Of a stretch of 53,115 nt of DNA, positions 35,283 through 43,273 are shown in pieces; the first letter of the stretch is position 1; every line of letters begins with the position of its first letter. The position numbers and the translations under genes were made by a program. The stretch spans positions 1 to 53,115 of the forward strand of contig CAIMVD010000403.1 in the NCBI GenBank assembly GCA_903844815.1, read 5' to 3'. The notes beneath the pieces are model-generated. The model saw only the letters and a program-made list of their open reading frames with translations. It searched no databases and had not been told where the DNA came from. This stretch comes from an uncultured Bacteroidota bacterium (GTDB lineage Bacteria > Bacteroidota > Bacteroidia > Bacteroidales > VadinHA17).

Positions 35283-35290
35283 TATTTTTG
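35283..35290 (+). promoter_or_regulatory. TAnnTTTG-type -7 box ahead of the beta-lactamase-family gene
   Basis: TATTTTTG fits the Bacteroidetes -7 consensus. The nearest upstream TTG (35265-35267) is 15 bases away, shorter than the usual 19, so the call is tentative. It would start transcription just before the TTG codon at 35313. Confidence 0.3.
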
Positions 35291-35312
35291 CCAACGGGAA
35301 AAATCAAAGCTA

Positions 35313-36623
35313 TTGAACAGAATTATTAAAATATTGCTTGTAGCATTCTTGCTTTTACTGGCGAGTCTGAATCCTGGTGCTGTTGAAAGCAGTGCCGGCC
35401 TTACTGATAAGCTGGTTCCTGAAAACATCAGGCTGATGAATAGTTTCTCCGCGGGGAAAGAATTTGATGCTGCCACGACTACAGTTAATACTTTTCTGCG
35501 TAAGTGGTCAATTGCCGGAGCCTCAGTGGCTATTGCCAAAGAAGGTAAGCTTATCTTTGCCAGGGGATTCGGGTTTACGGATACATCTTCACTCACAGAA
35601 ACTCAACCGTATAATCTTTTCAGGATTGCAAGTATCTCAAAACTGGTTACTGCAATAGCGATCATGAAGCTTAGTGAAGAAGGTAAGTTATCACTTGACG
35701 GTAAGGTTTTTGGCCCTGAAGGAATTCTTAATGATCCTTATTTTGACAATCCAAAAGATGAAAGGGTTTATGATATAACGATTGCTCAGTTACTGTCACA
35801 CGAAGGTGGTTGGACCCAGAGATATGGTGATCAGATGTTTATGCCATTGGTTATAGCCGAAGATCTGGGGGTTCAACCCCCTGTTGATACCAAAACCATC
35901 CTTAGGTTTGCACTCAATAAGAATCTTCACTATGCTCCCGGAAAGGGAAGAGCATATTCAAATCTGGGCTACAGTGTGCTGGGGCTGATTGTGGAAAAGG
36001 TTTCCGGAATGGCTTATGACGAATATTGTAAAGAGAAAATCCTTCAGCCCATGGGTATTTACGATATGACACTTGCACATAACCTTGCCACCGAAAAAGC
36101 TCCCTTTGAAGTATCTTATTATGAATCTTCAAATATGGGACCAAAGCCTTCAATTTTCGGAACGGGAGAGCTTGTTCCTCCAAGCAACGGAGGAAATGAT
36201 ATCAGGGCTCTGGGCGGTGCAGGCGCCTGGCTTTCGAGTGCTCCTGACCTGATACGTTTGCTCTTGTCAGTTGATGGTTTCAATACAAAGCCCGATATTC
36301 TCAACGATAAAAGCATAACATTTATGACCGATAATTCAAACGGATATGCACCGGTTGGATGGAAGGGTACAGTTATTGACGGAACCTGGTGGAGAACCGG
36401 ATCATTTTCAGGTACTGCCGGCATGATGAAAAGGCAGCCCGACGGCCTCTCATGGGTTGTCCTTCTTAATACAAGTGCCTGGAACGGGCCTGATATCTAT
36501 TCCTATATCGACCGGATGATGATAAAGGCTGTTTCTCAGATTGAATCCTGGCCCGATGAAGATCTGCTTAGCCAGTCACTTCCCCTGCCTTTAACCTTTA
36601 CTCCGGATAAATTCTTTAAGTAG
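35313..36623 (+). CDS. Serine beta-lactamase-family hydrolase (class C/penicillin-binding-like)
   Basis: 436 residues if translation begins at the TTG at 35313, which puts the signal NRIIKILLVAFLLLLASL at the N-terminus. The frame is open back to 35220, but that adds 31 residues that do not look like part of an exported protein, and there is no ATG in the signal region. The nucleophile motif SxxK is SISK (FRIASISKL, residues 107-110) and the YxN motif is YSN (AYSNLGYSVLG). This family covers class C beta-lactamases, D-amino-acid peptidases and esterases, so drug resistance cannot be assumed. It is 2 bp from the SRAP gene downstream. Confidence 0.87.
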   Translation: MNRIIKILLVAFLLLLASLNPGAVESSAGLTDKLVPENIRLMNSFSAGKEFDAATTTVNTFLRKWSIAGASVAIAKEGKLIFARGFGFTDTSSLTETQPYNLFRIASISKLVTAIAIMKLSEEGKLSLDGKVFGPEGILNDPYFDNPKDERVYDITIAQLLSHEGGWTQRYGDQMFMPLVIAEDLGVQPPVDTKTILRFALNKNLHYAPGKGRAYSNLGYSVLGLIVEKVSGMAYDEYCKEKILQPMGIYDMTLAHNLATEKAPFEVSYYESSNMGPKPSIFGTGELVPPSNGGNDIRALGGAGAWLSSAPDLIRLLLSVDGFNTKPDILNDKSITFMTDNSNGYAPVGWKGTVIDGTWWRTGSFSGTAGMMKRQPDGLSWVVLLNTSAWNGPDIYSYIDRMMIKAVSQIESWPDEDLLSQSLPLPLTFTPDKFFK

Positions 36624-36625
36624 CC

Positions 36626-37351
36626 ATGTGTTTTACGGTCAATGTAAATCTGGTTAAGGAAGAACTCGAAAACAGGTATGGTGCGACACTGATCGACCCG
36701 GATAAATACAGACCAAGTTATTATTACAACGCCTTCGGTTTGCCATCGCTGCCGGCATTGTGCTCCGGTACCCCGGATACCTTAAGGCTTCTCAGCTGGG
36801 GTTTAATCCCTTCATGGACCAGGAGTCTGAGCGAAGCCAATGAAATAAGATTTAAAACCTTTAATGCCAGGGGCGAAACCCTGGGCCAAAAACCTTCTTT
36901 TTCAGGATCATTCAGGTCGTTCAGGTGTATAATTCCTGTAAAGGGTTTTTTTGAGTGGCAGCATTCAGGTAAGGATAAAATTCCCTGGTACATTTACAAG
37001 GCAGGAGAGGAGATAATTTCATTTGCCGGTTTGTACAACGACTGGACTGAAACGAGTACCGGTGAGATTTTCAGCACCTTTTCAATCGTTACAACAGATG
37101 CAAACGACCTTATGGCCGAAATCCACAATTCAGGAAAACGGATGCCTCTAATACTGGATAAGACCGGTGAAAAGGAATGGCTCGACATCTCTTTGCCTTT
37201 AGATGAAATCTCCGGATTACTGAGGCCATGTCCGTCAGAGATCCTTAAGGCTCATACCGTAGGTCCACTGGTAAACAGCCGGTCATCAGATCGAAATACC
37301 CCTGACGTTATTAAACCATTCTCATATAATGCAGGTAATCTCTTATTCTGA
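36626..37351 (+). CDS. SRAP-domain protein (YedK/HMCES family), abasic-site DNA crosslinker
   Basis: 241 residues. The catalytic Cys2 is exposed after removal of Met1 and forms a thiazolidine crosslink with abasic sites in single-stranded DNA. Active-site residues are all present: C2, N80 in FNARGET, E110 in FFEW and H167 in IHNSGKRMP. The LSWGLIPSW motif and length match YedK. It acts in the cytosol in protection of damaged replication forks. It directly follows the beta-lactamase-family gene (2 bp), though a functional link is not apparent. Confidence 0.94.
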   Translation: MCFTVNVNLVKEELENRYGATLIDPDKYRPSYYYNAFGLPSLPALCSGTPDTLRLLSWGLIPSWTRSLSEANEIRFKTFNARGETLGQKPSFSGSFRSFRCIIPVKGFFEWQHSGKDKIPWYIYKAGEEIISFAGLYNDWTETSTGEIFSTFSIVTTDANDLMAEIHNSGKRMPLILDKTGEKEWLDISLPLDEISGLLRPCPSEILKAHTVGPLVNSRSSDRNTPDVIKPFSYNAGNLLF

Positions 37352-37363
37352 TTTCTCCTGAAA

Positions 37364-37454
37364 CTCGAAACTTTAAACTCGAAACTCGAAACTCGAAACT
37401 CGAAACGCAAAACTCGAAACTCGAAACTCGAAACGCGAAACTCGAAACTCGAAA
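37364..37454. repeat. Heptamer array CTCGAAA, 13 units
   Basis: Thirteen 7-bp units run without a break: ten exact CTCGAAA and three variants (CTTTAAA, CGCAAAA, CGCGAAA). It fills the gap between convergent SRAP and tonB-like genes. No spacer-and-repeat pattern is present, so it is not CRISPR. Confidence 0.92.
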
Positions 37455-37473
37455 CATTTAATACAGAACCTTT

Positions 37474-38223
37474 TTATTGTGCAACAAACTGGTAAGTCAG
37501 GGTACCCCTTTGGATTTTTGGGGCATTCACATCGGAGTTGAACCTCGAGATTGCAGCCGAGTTGACAGCCGTTTCTACAAGACAGGGATCGGAAGTTGTG
37601 CTCTTGTCTTCAATTATTGTTACCTTTTCAACATTTCCCTTCTGATCAACTTCGATGTACATAACAACGGTTCCGGAACCCTGGCATTTGTAGATTGGAA
37701 TCGGAAGATAGAGGTGGTTTCTTCCCGAGAGATCATAATATATTCTTGTTGGTCCCTGGTAATTGGCAGCCATTTTCACAGCGTCCTCTTTTTTATTGTC
37801 GCTTTTCTTCTTAGGTGTGACCACTTCATTATCGGTCTTTACCTCAGCATTGTTATCTTCCTGCTTTTTTTGCTCGTCAATATAATTGTCGGTACCCAGT
37901 TTCCCGCTTTTGATCAGTTCTTCCTTTACCCTGTCGATATAATCTGCTGCATTAATCTTTTCAGCCGGTTTATTTGCCAGATTTCTGGCGATATTAAGCA
38001 TCTCTTTGTCACCATTCAGAATTGTTTCAACGGTTGTTTGAGTTTTCTCCGGGGCTTGCAGTTTGACTTCCTGGATCTTTTCAGGAACATATTCTACTTC
38101 AAATTCGCCTGAGCGGGTTGTCTGCAGCGATCGCAGCTGAAAAAGCATGAAGATGATACCAGCAATAAGGTGGATTATTACAGCTCCCAGAATGGCGGTG
38201 ATCCGGCGGTCGTACTTTTTCAT
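37474..38223 (-). CDS. TonB-family energy transducer
   Basis: 249 residues. A single N-terminal membrane helix (TAILGAVIIHLIAGIIFMLF) is followed by a charged, lysine- and glutamate-rich linker that spans the periplasm and a C-terminal TonB-like domain of about 80 residues (GSGTVVMYIEVDQKGNVEKV, then LVETAVNSAAISRFNSD). It would pass proton-motive force from ExbB/ExbD to outer-membrane receptors such as the SusC at 22251, but no exbB or exbD is in the window. The Cys pair in IYKCQG and SDPCLVE may form a disulfide. It is convergent with the SRAP gene across the heptamer array. Confidence 0.83.
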   Translation of the reverse strand: MKKYDRRITAILGAVIIHLIAGIIFMLFQLRSLQTTRSGEFEVEYVPEKIQEVKLQAPEKTQTTVETILNGDKEMLNIARNLANKPAEKINAADYIDRVKEELIKSGKLGTDNYIDEQKKQEDNNAEVKTDNEVVTPKKKSDNKKEDAVKMAANYQGPTRIYYDLSGRNHLYLPIPIYKCQGSGTVVMYIEVDQKGNVEKVTIIEDKSTTSDPCLVETAVNSAAISRFNSDVNAPKIQRGTLTYQFVAQ

Positions 38224-38315
38224 ACGGCGAAATTATAAATTATTCCTATAATCATAAGGAAAGCACTTCCAATAATGAAAAGGGTTGTGATTTCTGAGAA
38301 TAGCAATATCAGACT

Positions 38316-39632
38316 CTAAAAGTTCCCGTATATACTCAAACCTCCGCTAAAATACTGGTGCTTAAGATGCTCATATACAAGATTTGTTTTCAGGTCAACA
38401 TCATCCGTCTGATAGGTGGGATAAGGCAATAACTCAAACAGGGTCTTACTAACCCTGTTGAAAACGGCAGCTGCTGTCACCGATTTATCAGCACTCTGCT
38501 CGACTTTCAGTTTTTCCTTTTTAAGTTCATCGAGTAATTCAATTGCAATCTTCCGGATCTTCTTCTTCTCGGATTCGGATAATTCAGGTTTCCTGATAAT
38601 GTCGAAAATCGCCTTCTGTTCCTCTGTTAGGCCTTCTCGTTTGGTTTCCGCTTCTTCGGCCGACAGCGAATTCACAAAATCAATCAGCCTCTTAAATGTC
38701 TCCTCGATCGTAACAGAATCCTTTCCACTGTTGTATGCATCTATGATTTCCTGGTAACGATGATAAAAATCCACCCTGAGCGGGTTCCTTTCAACCATCT
38801 GTTTCAGTTGTTTCTCTACCCTATCTTTCAACGATTGAACAGCAGTGAGTTTATCGAGTGCAATAAACATCGCTTTCCCCTTGTAACCCCTGTTGCAGAA
38901 ATGCCACACAACATCTTTCGCAATTGAATCGAGCCTCTTATGTGAAGTAAGGATCGGGTATTCCCTTGCAAACAACTGCTCCAGCCTGCTTCGCTGATCG
39001 CTGTCGAGCTCTTCGTTTTCTGCATCAATCACTGCCCTTATCTGTTCGGTAATTACCGGATTTTTCAAACCAAGATATTCACCCCTGTTCTCATAATACA
39101 AGGGAACAGTGGCGCCATCATCAACACTTCGTTTAAAATCGTAACGCGAAACATAATCGCCGAAAATTCTTCTCGTCAGTTTATCATCTTTAAACAGCGG
39201 AGTACCGGTAAAGCCAATGAATGAGGCATTCGGAAGGGCGTTCCTGAGATTCATTGCAAGTTGACCGCCCTGAGTACGGTGAGTCTCATCCGAAATGACA
39301 ATTATGTTTTCGCGGCCGATTATCTCTTCCTCAAAATTAAACTTATAAATGAGAGTAAAGAGGTACCTGTTCTCAGTACCAAGCAGCTCCTTCAGATGAG
39401 TGCCGCTTGATGCCTTCAGCGAATGACGGCCTCCTGACTTTATCCTGGGAACAGCCCCTGCTCCGCTGAATGTGCCATAGATCTGGGTATCGAGTTCGTT
39501 CCGCTCGGTAACTATCAGAAAAGTATAACTGCCTGTAAACTTCCGGTGGATTTTCTGGGCGAAGAAAACCATTGAATACGATTTTCCGCTTCCCTGGGTA
39601 TGCCAGAATACCCCCAGCTTTTGAGGCTGCAA
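38316..39632 (-). pseudogene. hsdR: Type I restriction enzyme R subunit, 3' remnant with internal deletion
   Basis: 438 codons. It begins abruptly at the Walker A region (GVFWHTQGSGKS, P-loop at about 12-18) with motif II DETH at 115-118 and GFTGTP at about 140-145. The N-terminal nuclease domain is missing and there is only a chance TTG at the start. After KGKAMFIALDKLTAV the frame goes straight to KDRVEKQLKQMVERNP, so the usual segment with FDAP and the motif VI arginine finger (QAIARxNR type) is absent; the fusion point is near 38840. The frame overlaps the abiEii 3' end in another reading phase. A working restriction enzyme is very unlikely. Confidence 0.85.
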
Positions 39633-40512
39633 TTAGCATATCTAACCTTGTAAAACGTTTGTTCCCCGGCAGGAAGGAATTCAGAGCAGCCATGCCCTTC
39701 TCAAAAACCCTGTACTTACCTCGCTTCCCTGAATCTGTTATCTTGTTGAAAAAGCCCCAGGAAAATAAAAAAGCAGTATCACGTATATCATTATAGACAT
39801 CATCAATTATAATCTTATAATCATCAAGATATGAAATCTCAAGTTCTGCTGAAATTTTAAATGTATCTGAGACAATGCTTATATCTCTTTCAGAATCAAT
39901 AAGCATATCAATGTCATAAAGCTGCTTAGCCATACTTAGATGTTTCCCTGATGCATAGGTTACCCCAATTGTATCAGGTGCAAAAGCCGTCAGTTTATCT
40001 CCAAGAAGAGAGTTCAGTCCAGGAGTTTTAACGATTAGAGGATCACCTTCATTTTTCATAGAAGGAATTTTTACAGATCTTTCTACGATTTCGGGAAAAA
40101 CCGGTTTTTCTTGAAGAACATCAAGCAGAATGTACTTTTCGTTTCCCGACAAATCAGAATGAAAAAACAGAAAATAGTGAGCTTTAGGAATCTTTCCGGT
40201 GTAACTCCTTTTAGTATCCAGTTGCCAACGGGTGAAATGGGATTCGAAGCAGATTATTGAAAGTATCTCTTCAAGTTCCTCACGAGTAGTCCCGGTAACA
40301 ATATCTATATCCGTCGAAAGTCGTTTAATATCAGGAAAATGAAGCATGAGGGAGCTCCCTCCTTTAAAAACAAAATCAAGTTTATGAAGTGACAACTGCT
40401 CAAGTAAGCCAATAGCATAAAATGCAAATTCTAATATCTCCGGACTTGTATTGCCCATCTTTTTGCTCTGTGCGAAGATCCATTCTTTACTATATGACTG
40501 AGCTGAGATCAT
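39373..40512 (-). CDS. abiEii: AbiEii-type nucleotidyltransferase toxin, 3' end fused out of frame to hsdR
   Basis: 379 codons, of which about the first 295 are AbiEii/AbiGii-like. The nucleotidyltransferase core is clear: GGSS at 51-54, DxD at D68/D70 (LSTDIDIV) and GDKLTAF at 171-177 with likely K173. These toxins transfer nucleotides and stop growth of phage-infected cells. Downstream of about codon 297 (RLDMLIAASKA) the reading changes to the wrong frame of hsdR DNA, giving a meaningless tail of some 80 residues (LRPENPPEVYRQLYF and on). Whether the toxin still works is open. It starts 5 bp after the antitoxin stop. Confidence 0.85.
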   Translation of the reverse strand: MISAQSYSKEWIFAQSKKMGNTSPEILEFAFYAIGLLEQLSLHKLDFVFKGGSSLMLHFPDIKRLSTDIDIVTGTTREELEEILSIICFESHFTRWQLDTKRSYTGKIPKAHYFLFFHSDLSGNEKYILLDVLQEKPVFPEIVERSVKIPSMKNEGDPLIVKTPGLNSLLGDKLTAFAPDTIGVTYASGKHLSMAKQLYDIDMLIDSERDISIVSDTFKISAELEISYLDDYKIIIDDVYNDIRDTAFLFSWGFFNKITDSGKRGKYRVFEKGMAALNSFLPGNKRFTRLDMLIAASKAGGILAYPGKRKIVFNGFLRPENPPEVYRQLYFSDSYRAERTRYPDLWHIQRSRGCSQDKVRRPSFAEGIKRHSSEGAAWY

Positions 40513-40517
40513 TCTGG

Positions 40518-41264
40518 TTAATGAAGGTTAATATTTTTCATGTAATCTGCAATCTCATTATTCTTTCCCCTGCGACGGGAATAGTTAATCAGGGTGGATT
40601 TGTTTACCTGGTATTTTTTAAAAACATTCAGCCAGATATTTTCAAGTTCCTCTCCCTGGAATGAAACAAAAAGCTCCTTCTCACAGAAAAGATCAACCAG
40701 CATTTTCTCAATTGAGGGAAGATGGTCATTAAACTTATGGAAAGGTGATTTGGTTATCAATGCTTTTATAATAAATGTTAACTGAGAGTTGCCGGTATAT
40801 AATTCTATTATTTTGGCATCGGGTTTAAAATACAGCTCCTTAAATTTTCTTTCCTTCAAAAAGAAAAATACACTTTCAGCAATTATTTCTTCCGGTTCTA
40901 TTATTATAAGTTTTCTGAAAGCCTGAAGGTTTGTGAATTCATTTAGCCAGGATGTGTCCCATATTAAAAAATCACCATGAACAAATTGTTTTATGATCAG
41001 TTGTTCCACTTTTTTTGCATCCTGAAAAATTGTTGGTTGCCATACAGGTTTAGGAGAGAAAGTATAACGATCACCTCCAACGACAGCTATCAGACCTTTT
41101 CTTTTAAGCTGAAAAATTCTGGCATATACCGCATTATCATTTATACCAGGAACAGTAATTTTGTAATATTCTTTAATTTCCCTAACGTCTACCTCACTCC
41201 TGCCTTTAAAATGTTCAAGAATACGTTCAGATGGTTTATTGTTATGTAATTTTTTTGTTTTCAT
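40518..41264 (-). CDS. abiEi: AbiEi-like antitoxin and autorepressor (DUF6577-type)
   Basis: 248 residues from the ATG at 41264; the frame extends 13 codons upstream, but those cross the promoter region. The N-terminal 65 residues form a winged-helix-like domain (SERILEHFKGRSEVDVREIKEYY kind of helix layout, then RIFQLKRKGLIAVVGGDRYTF), and a C-terminal domain ends in lysine- and asparagine-rich residues. In characterised AbiE systems this protein neutralises AbiEii and binds inverted repeats in its own promoter. The operator at 41281-41332 agrees. The gene is AT-richer in feel than its neighbours, in keeping with acquisition by transfer. Confidence 0.82.
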   Translation of the reverse strand: MKTKKLHNNKPSERILEHFKGRSEVDVREIKEYYKITVPGINDNAVYARIFQLKRKGLIAVVGGDRYTFSPKPVWQPTIFQDAKKVEQLIIKQFVHGDFLIWDTSWLNEFTNLQAFRKLIIIEPEEIIAESVFFFLKERKFKELYFKPDAKIIELYTGNSQLTFIIKALITKSPFHKFNDHLPSIEKMLVDLFCEKELFVSFQGEELENIWLNVFKKYQVNKSTLINYSRRRGKNNEIADYMKNINLH

Positions 41265-41280
41265 TGTATTACCTTCAATA

Positions 41281-41332
41281 CAAAGATATATAAGATAAGA
41301 CAATAAACAAGCATTACTGTCTTATCTTATAT
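41281..41332 (-). promoter_or_regulatory. abiE promoter with overlapping 15-bp perfect inverted-repeat operator
   Basis: On the minus strand TTG (41310-41308) is followed after exactly 19 bases by TATCTTTG (41288-41281), a canonical Bacteroidetes promoter. Two exact 15-bp arms, ATATAAGATAAGACA (41288-41302) and TGTCTTATCTTATAT (41318-41332), are separated by a 15-base spacer that contains the -33 box; the inner arm fills the space down to the -7 box. A repressor bound there would block polymerase, as known for AbiEi autoregulation. Confidence 0.85.
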
Positions 41333-41416
41333 TTTATTAATTCTCATTTTTAAATTGTCAATAGTGTCAATTGCTGTTTGTTCAATGAGATTGTCTTCGG
41401 AGTATTCCCAGGTCAT
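41327..41416 (-). pseudogene. hsdR: hsdR 5' remnant (start codon and about 17 codons)
   Basis: An ATG at 41416 opens MTWEYSEDNLIEQTAID, which reads like the usual N-terminus of type I restriction R subunits (WEYSEDxLxEQTAI). After Asp17 it diverges into TIDNLKMRINKI and stops at 41327, inside the abiE operator. Together with the remnant at 38316-39632 on the same strand it brackets the abiE genes, indicating that hsdR was interrupted by them. Confidence 0.6.
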
Positions 41417-41418
41417 AG

Positions 41419-41502
41419 TTATCCAAATAGTGATGGTTTAATAGCATCATTCAGTTCAAATTTAGCAGGTTTCCCGTGTATATTCTCATCCCCAATATTT
41501 AT
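41419..41502 (-). pseudogene. C-terminal fragment of an unidentified gene just upstream of hsdR
   Basis: 27 codons after a stop read DENIHGKPAKFELNDAIKPSLFG and then TAA, 2 bp before the hsdR start. The spacing is that of an operon, and the composition looks protein-like, so this may be the tail of the gene that preceded hsdR. I cannot name it. No start codon or longer frame remains. Confidence 0.3.
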
Positions 41503-41526
41503 TTACTGTTCCCGATACTTATATTA

Positions 41527-41613
41527 TTAATAACCATATCTGTATTCAAGGTACTTTAGCCAGTCATTAAACTCCCCGTTTGTCTGATTATTTCTCACAA
41601 AAGCAACCCATTG
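41527..41613 (-). pseudogene. Second C-terminal fragment, cut off by the 41.6-kb repeat
   Basis: The minus strand reads WVAFVRNNQTNGEFNDWLKY, then LEYRYGY and a TAA at 41527. It looks like real coding sequence, with its upstream end replaced by the repeat that begins at 41613. The family is not recognised. It probably belongs to the same broken restriction locus. Confidence 0.3.
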
Positions 41614-41749
41614 ATGACGCGGATTTTCAAACGCGGATAAAACGGATCAAAAAATAATCCGTGCAAATCAGCGTTGCTCCGCATCCGCGTCATCCGCGTT
41701 CCATTTTAATCAGCATTGCCCCGCATCCGCGTCATCAGCGTTCTATTTT
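41613..41749. repeat. Intergenic repeat: tandem 42-bp units plus inverted arm
   Basis: Two adjacent 42-bp units (41666-41707 and 41708-41749) differ at 4 positions and share the core CCGCATCCGCGTCAT. Upstream, GATGACGCGGAT (41613-41624) is the exact reverse complement of 41683-41694, and ACGGAT/ATCCGT (41642-41647, 41657-41662) make an inner hairpin. It can fold into a long stem. The rest of the gap to 41875 shows no gene. Confidence 0.88.
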
Positions 41750-41875
41750 TAAGGCAATAGTAATTCATGGAATTATTACCTTTGCATTTCTGTTTATAAG
41801 CTTTTATAGTTTCCCGTTTCGTCGTTTATAACCGAATTCATTGTCTAGTTATTTTAAATTGTTTATCCAGCTATT

Positions 41876-42454
41876 ATGAGAGAAGAACTTATTCTTGAGG
41901 TTATTAAAGAGAGATGGAGCCCCGTCGCCTTCTCCCCGGCACCCATTGAAGAGTATAAACTTAAAGCCATGTTTCAGGCTGCAAGTCATGCTCCTTCGTG
42001 CAATAACGATCAGCCATGGATGTTCGTGTATACCACTGCCGGTGAAACTGATTCCTTTAATGATTACCTTGGATTTATGGCTGAAGGCAACAGGATCTGG
42101 GCTCAAAACGCTTATGCCATCATCATCTGCCTCGCCCGTACAAAATTCTCGTTCAACGGCAATCCGAACAGGTTCTCATTTTATGATACGGGAATGGCAG
42201 TCGCAAACATGCTCGTTCAGGCCCAGTCGATGGATGTTTTTGCGCATCAGATGGCCGGATTTTCGGTGCAGAAGGTTAAGGAGTACTTGAAGCTTACTGA
42301 TGAAATTGAACCGGTTACAATGATAGCAATCGGTTCCCTGGGAGATGGGTCAAATCTTTCACCTGAAATTTTGAAAAGAGACGAAAAAAGAAGACCAAGA
42401 AAATCAATGAATGAGATAGTTTTCAGAAATACCCTTTCAAATCCTGCATTTTAG
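41876..42454 (+). CDS. Nitroreductase-family FMN oxidoreductase
   Basis: 192 residues, cytosolic. The FMN-binding start (ERWSPVAFSPAPIEEYKLKA, then AASHAPSCNNDQPWMFV) and the mid-region YDTGMAVANMLVQAQSM followed by IGSLGD are typical of the family. It should use NAD(P)H to reduce nitroaromatics, quinones or flavins; the physiological substrate is not clear. It stands alone between the 41.6-kb repeat region and a convergent gene, so there is no operon context. Confidence 0.92.
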   Translation: MREELILEVIKERWSPVAFSPAPIEEYKLKAMFQAASHAPSCNNDQPWMFVYTTAGETDSFNDYLGFMAEGNRIWAQNAYAIIICLARTKFSFNGNPNRFSFYDTGMAVANMLVQAQSMDVFAHQMAGFSVQKVKEYLKLTDEIEPVTMIAIGSLGDGSNLSPEILKRDEKRRPRKSMNEIVFRNTLSNPAF

Positions 42455-42526
42455 CATTTAGAGGACACATGTTAAGGTATTTTATAAAAGGACTTCTGCT
42501 ACTGATCCTGAATTAAACAGGTAAGA

Positions 42527-43273
42527 TTATTTCTTTTCCGAAGTTTTTTTCTTCTTCACGACCTTCGCTTTGACAGGCTTGTTGAATTTCTGATTTTTAA
42601 ACAATCCATGCTTGACACCGTTAATAAACTTGGCCCAGGCGAAAGGATTCAGAAGGTTGTTGACAGGATATTGGTTGCGCGTAGCCATTGAGCTGAAATT
42701 CTGTTCCATGGCATATTTGTAGCCTGCCTCGGGGGAGACTGTCATGTTACTCTGATTGGCTATGGCAACATAGATTGAAGCAATGTTGTCATTCATATTT
42801 TCAATGATGGGATCGACAGGACGCTCTCTTGTCATATCCTTAATAAATTCGTTGTAGCTCTTCCAGGGAAAGATATTGATCTCCGAAATTGCAATTGTAT
42901 CGGCTTCAAGAACTATATCAACGGTGCAGTGTTTGTCGGGAAAATCGTTGGGAATTATTGTATGGTATCTTTTGTAGCCCAAAGCCCTGAAGAAAACGGT
43001 ATCTCCCGGGGCGCTGGTAATAGAATATATGCCGGTTTTCTCACTTACAGTGCCTCTTCGAAGTTTGTGTGATATAACCGCCGCACCCTGAACCGGTTGA
43101 TACCATTGATCGGTAATAAGCCCGCTAACCTGAACATACCTGCCCGGTTCCGTTGCCTGACCCAGCATCGTCTGAAAAGAGATGATAAGCAAGGTAATAA
43201 TGTATAATAATCGTCTCAATTGGAACCGTATAAATTTCCCGTAATACTCTAAATGGAACTGCAAAATAAACAT
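42527..43273 (-). CDS. Exported CarboxypepD_reg-like domain protein
   Basis: 248 residues. N-terminal hydrophobic signal (LLYIITLLIISFQTMLGQ), then an Ig-like carboxypeptidase regulatory-like domain (VSGLITDQWYQPVQGAAVIS, GIYSITSAPGDTVFFRALGY). The C-terminal half is helical and ends in a very basic tail (KPVKAKVVKKKKTSEKK). This type is common in Bacteroidetes with no known activity, often anchored in the envelope. It stands convergent to the nitroreductase gene and divergent from iorA. Confidence 0.75.
   Translation of the reverse strand: MFILQFHLEYYGKFIRFQLRRLLYIITLLIISFQTMLGQATEPGRYVQVSGLITDQWYQPVQGAAVISHKLRRGTVSEKTGIYSITSAPGDTVFFRALGYKRYHTIIPNDFPDKHCTVDIVLEADTIAISEINIFPWKSYNEFIKDMTRERPVDPIIENMNDNIASIYVAIANQSNMTVSPEAGYKYAMEQNFSSMATRNQYPVNNLLNPFAWAKFINGVKHGLFKNQKFNKPVKAKVVKKKKTSEKK

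Noticed and set aside
35313-36623. Antibiotic-resistance beta-lactamase
   Set aside because: SxxK and YxN motifs are shared by peptidases and esterases of the same fold; no evidence for drug hydrolysis.
37361-37455. Regular repeats that might be a CRISPR array
   Set aside because: Units are 7 bp and contiguous with no unique spacers; no cas genes are present.
37477-38112. A 211-codon plus-strand frame opposite the TonB-like gene
   Set aside because: The composition (Cys- and Phe-rich with no domain) is that of an antisense shadow; the TonB-like frame has clear family features.
38316-39632. Active type I restriction enzyme
   Set aside because: No nuclease domain, no motif V-VI region, and no hsdM or hsdS in the window.
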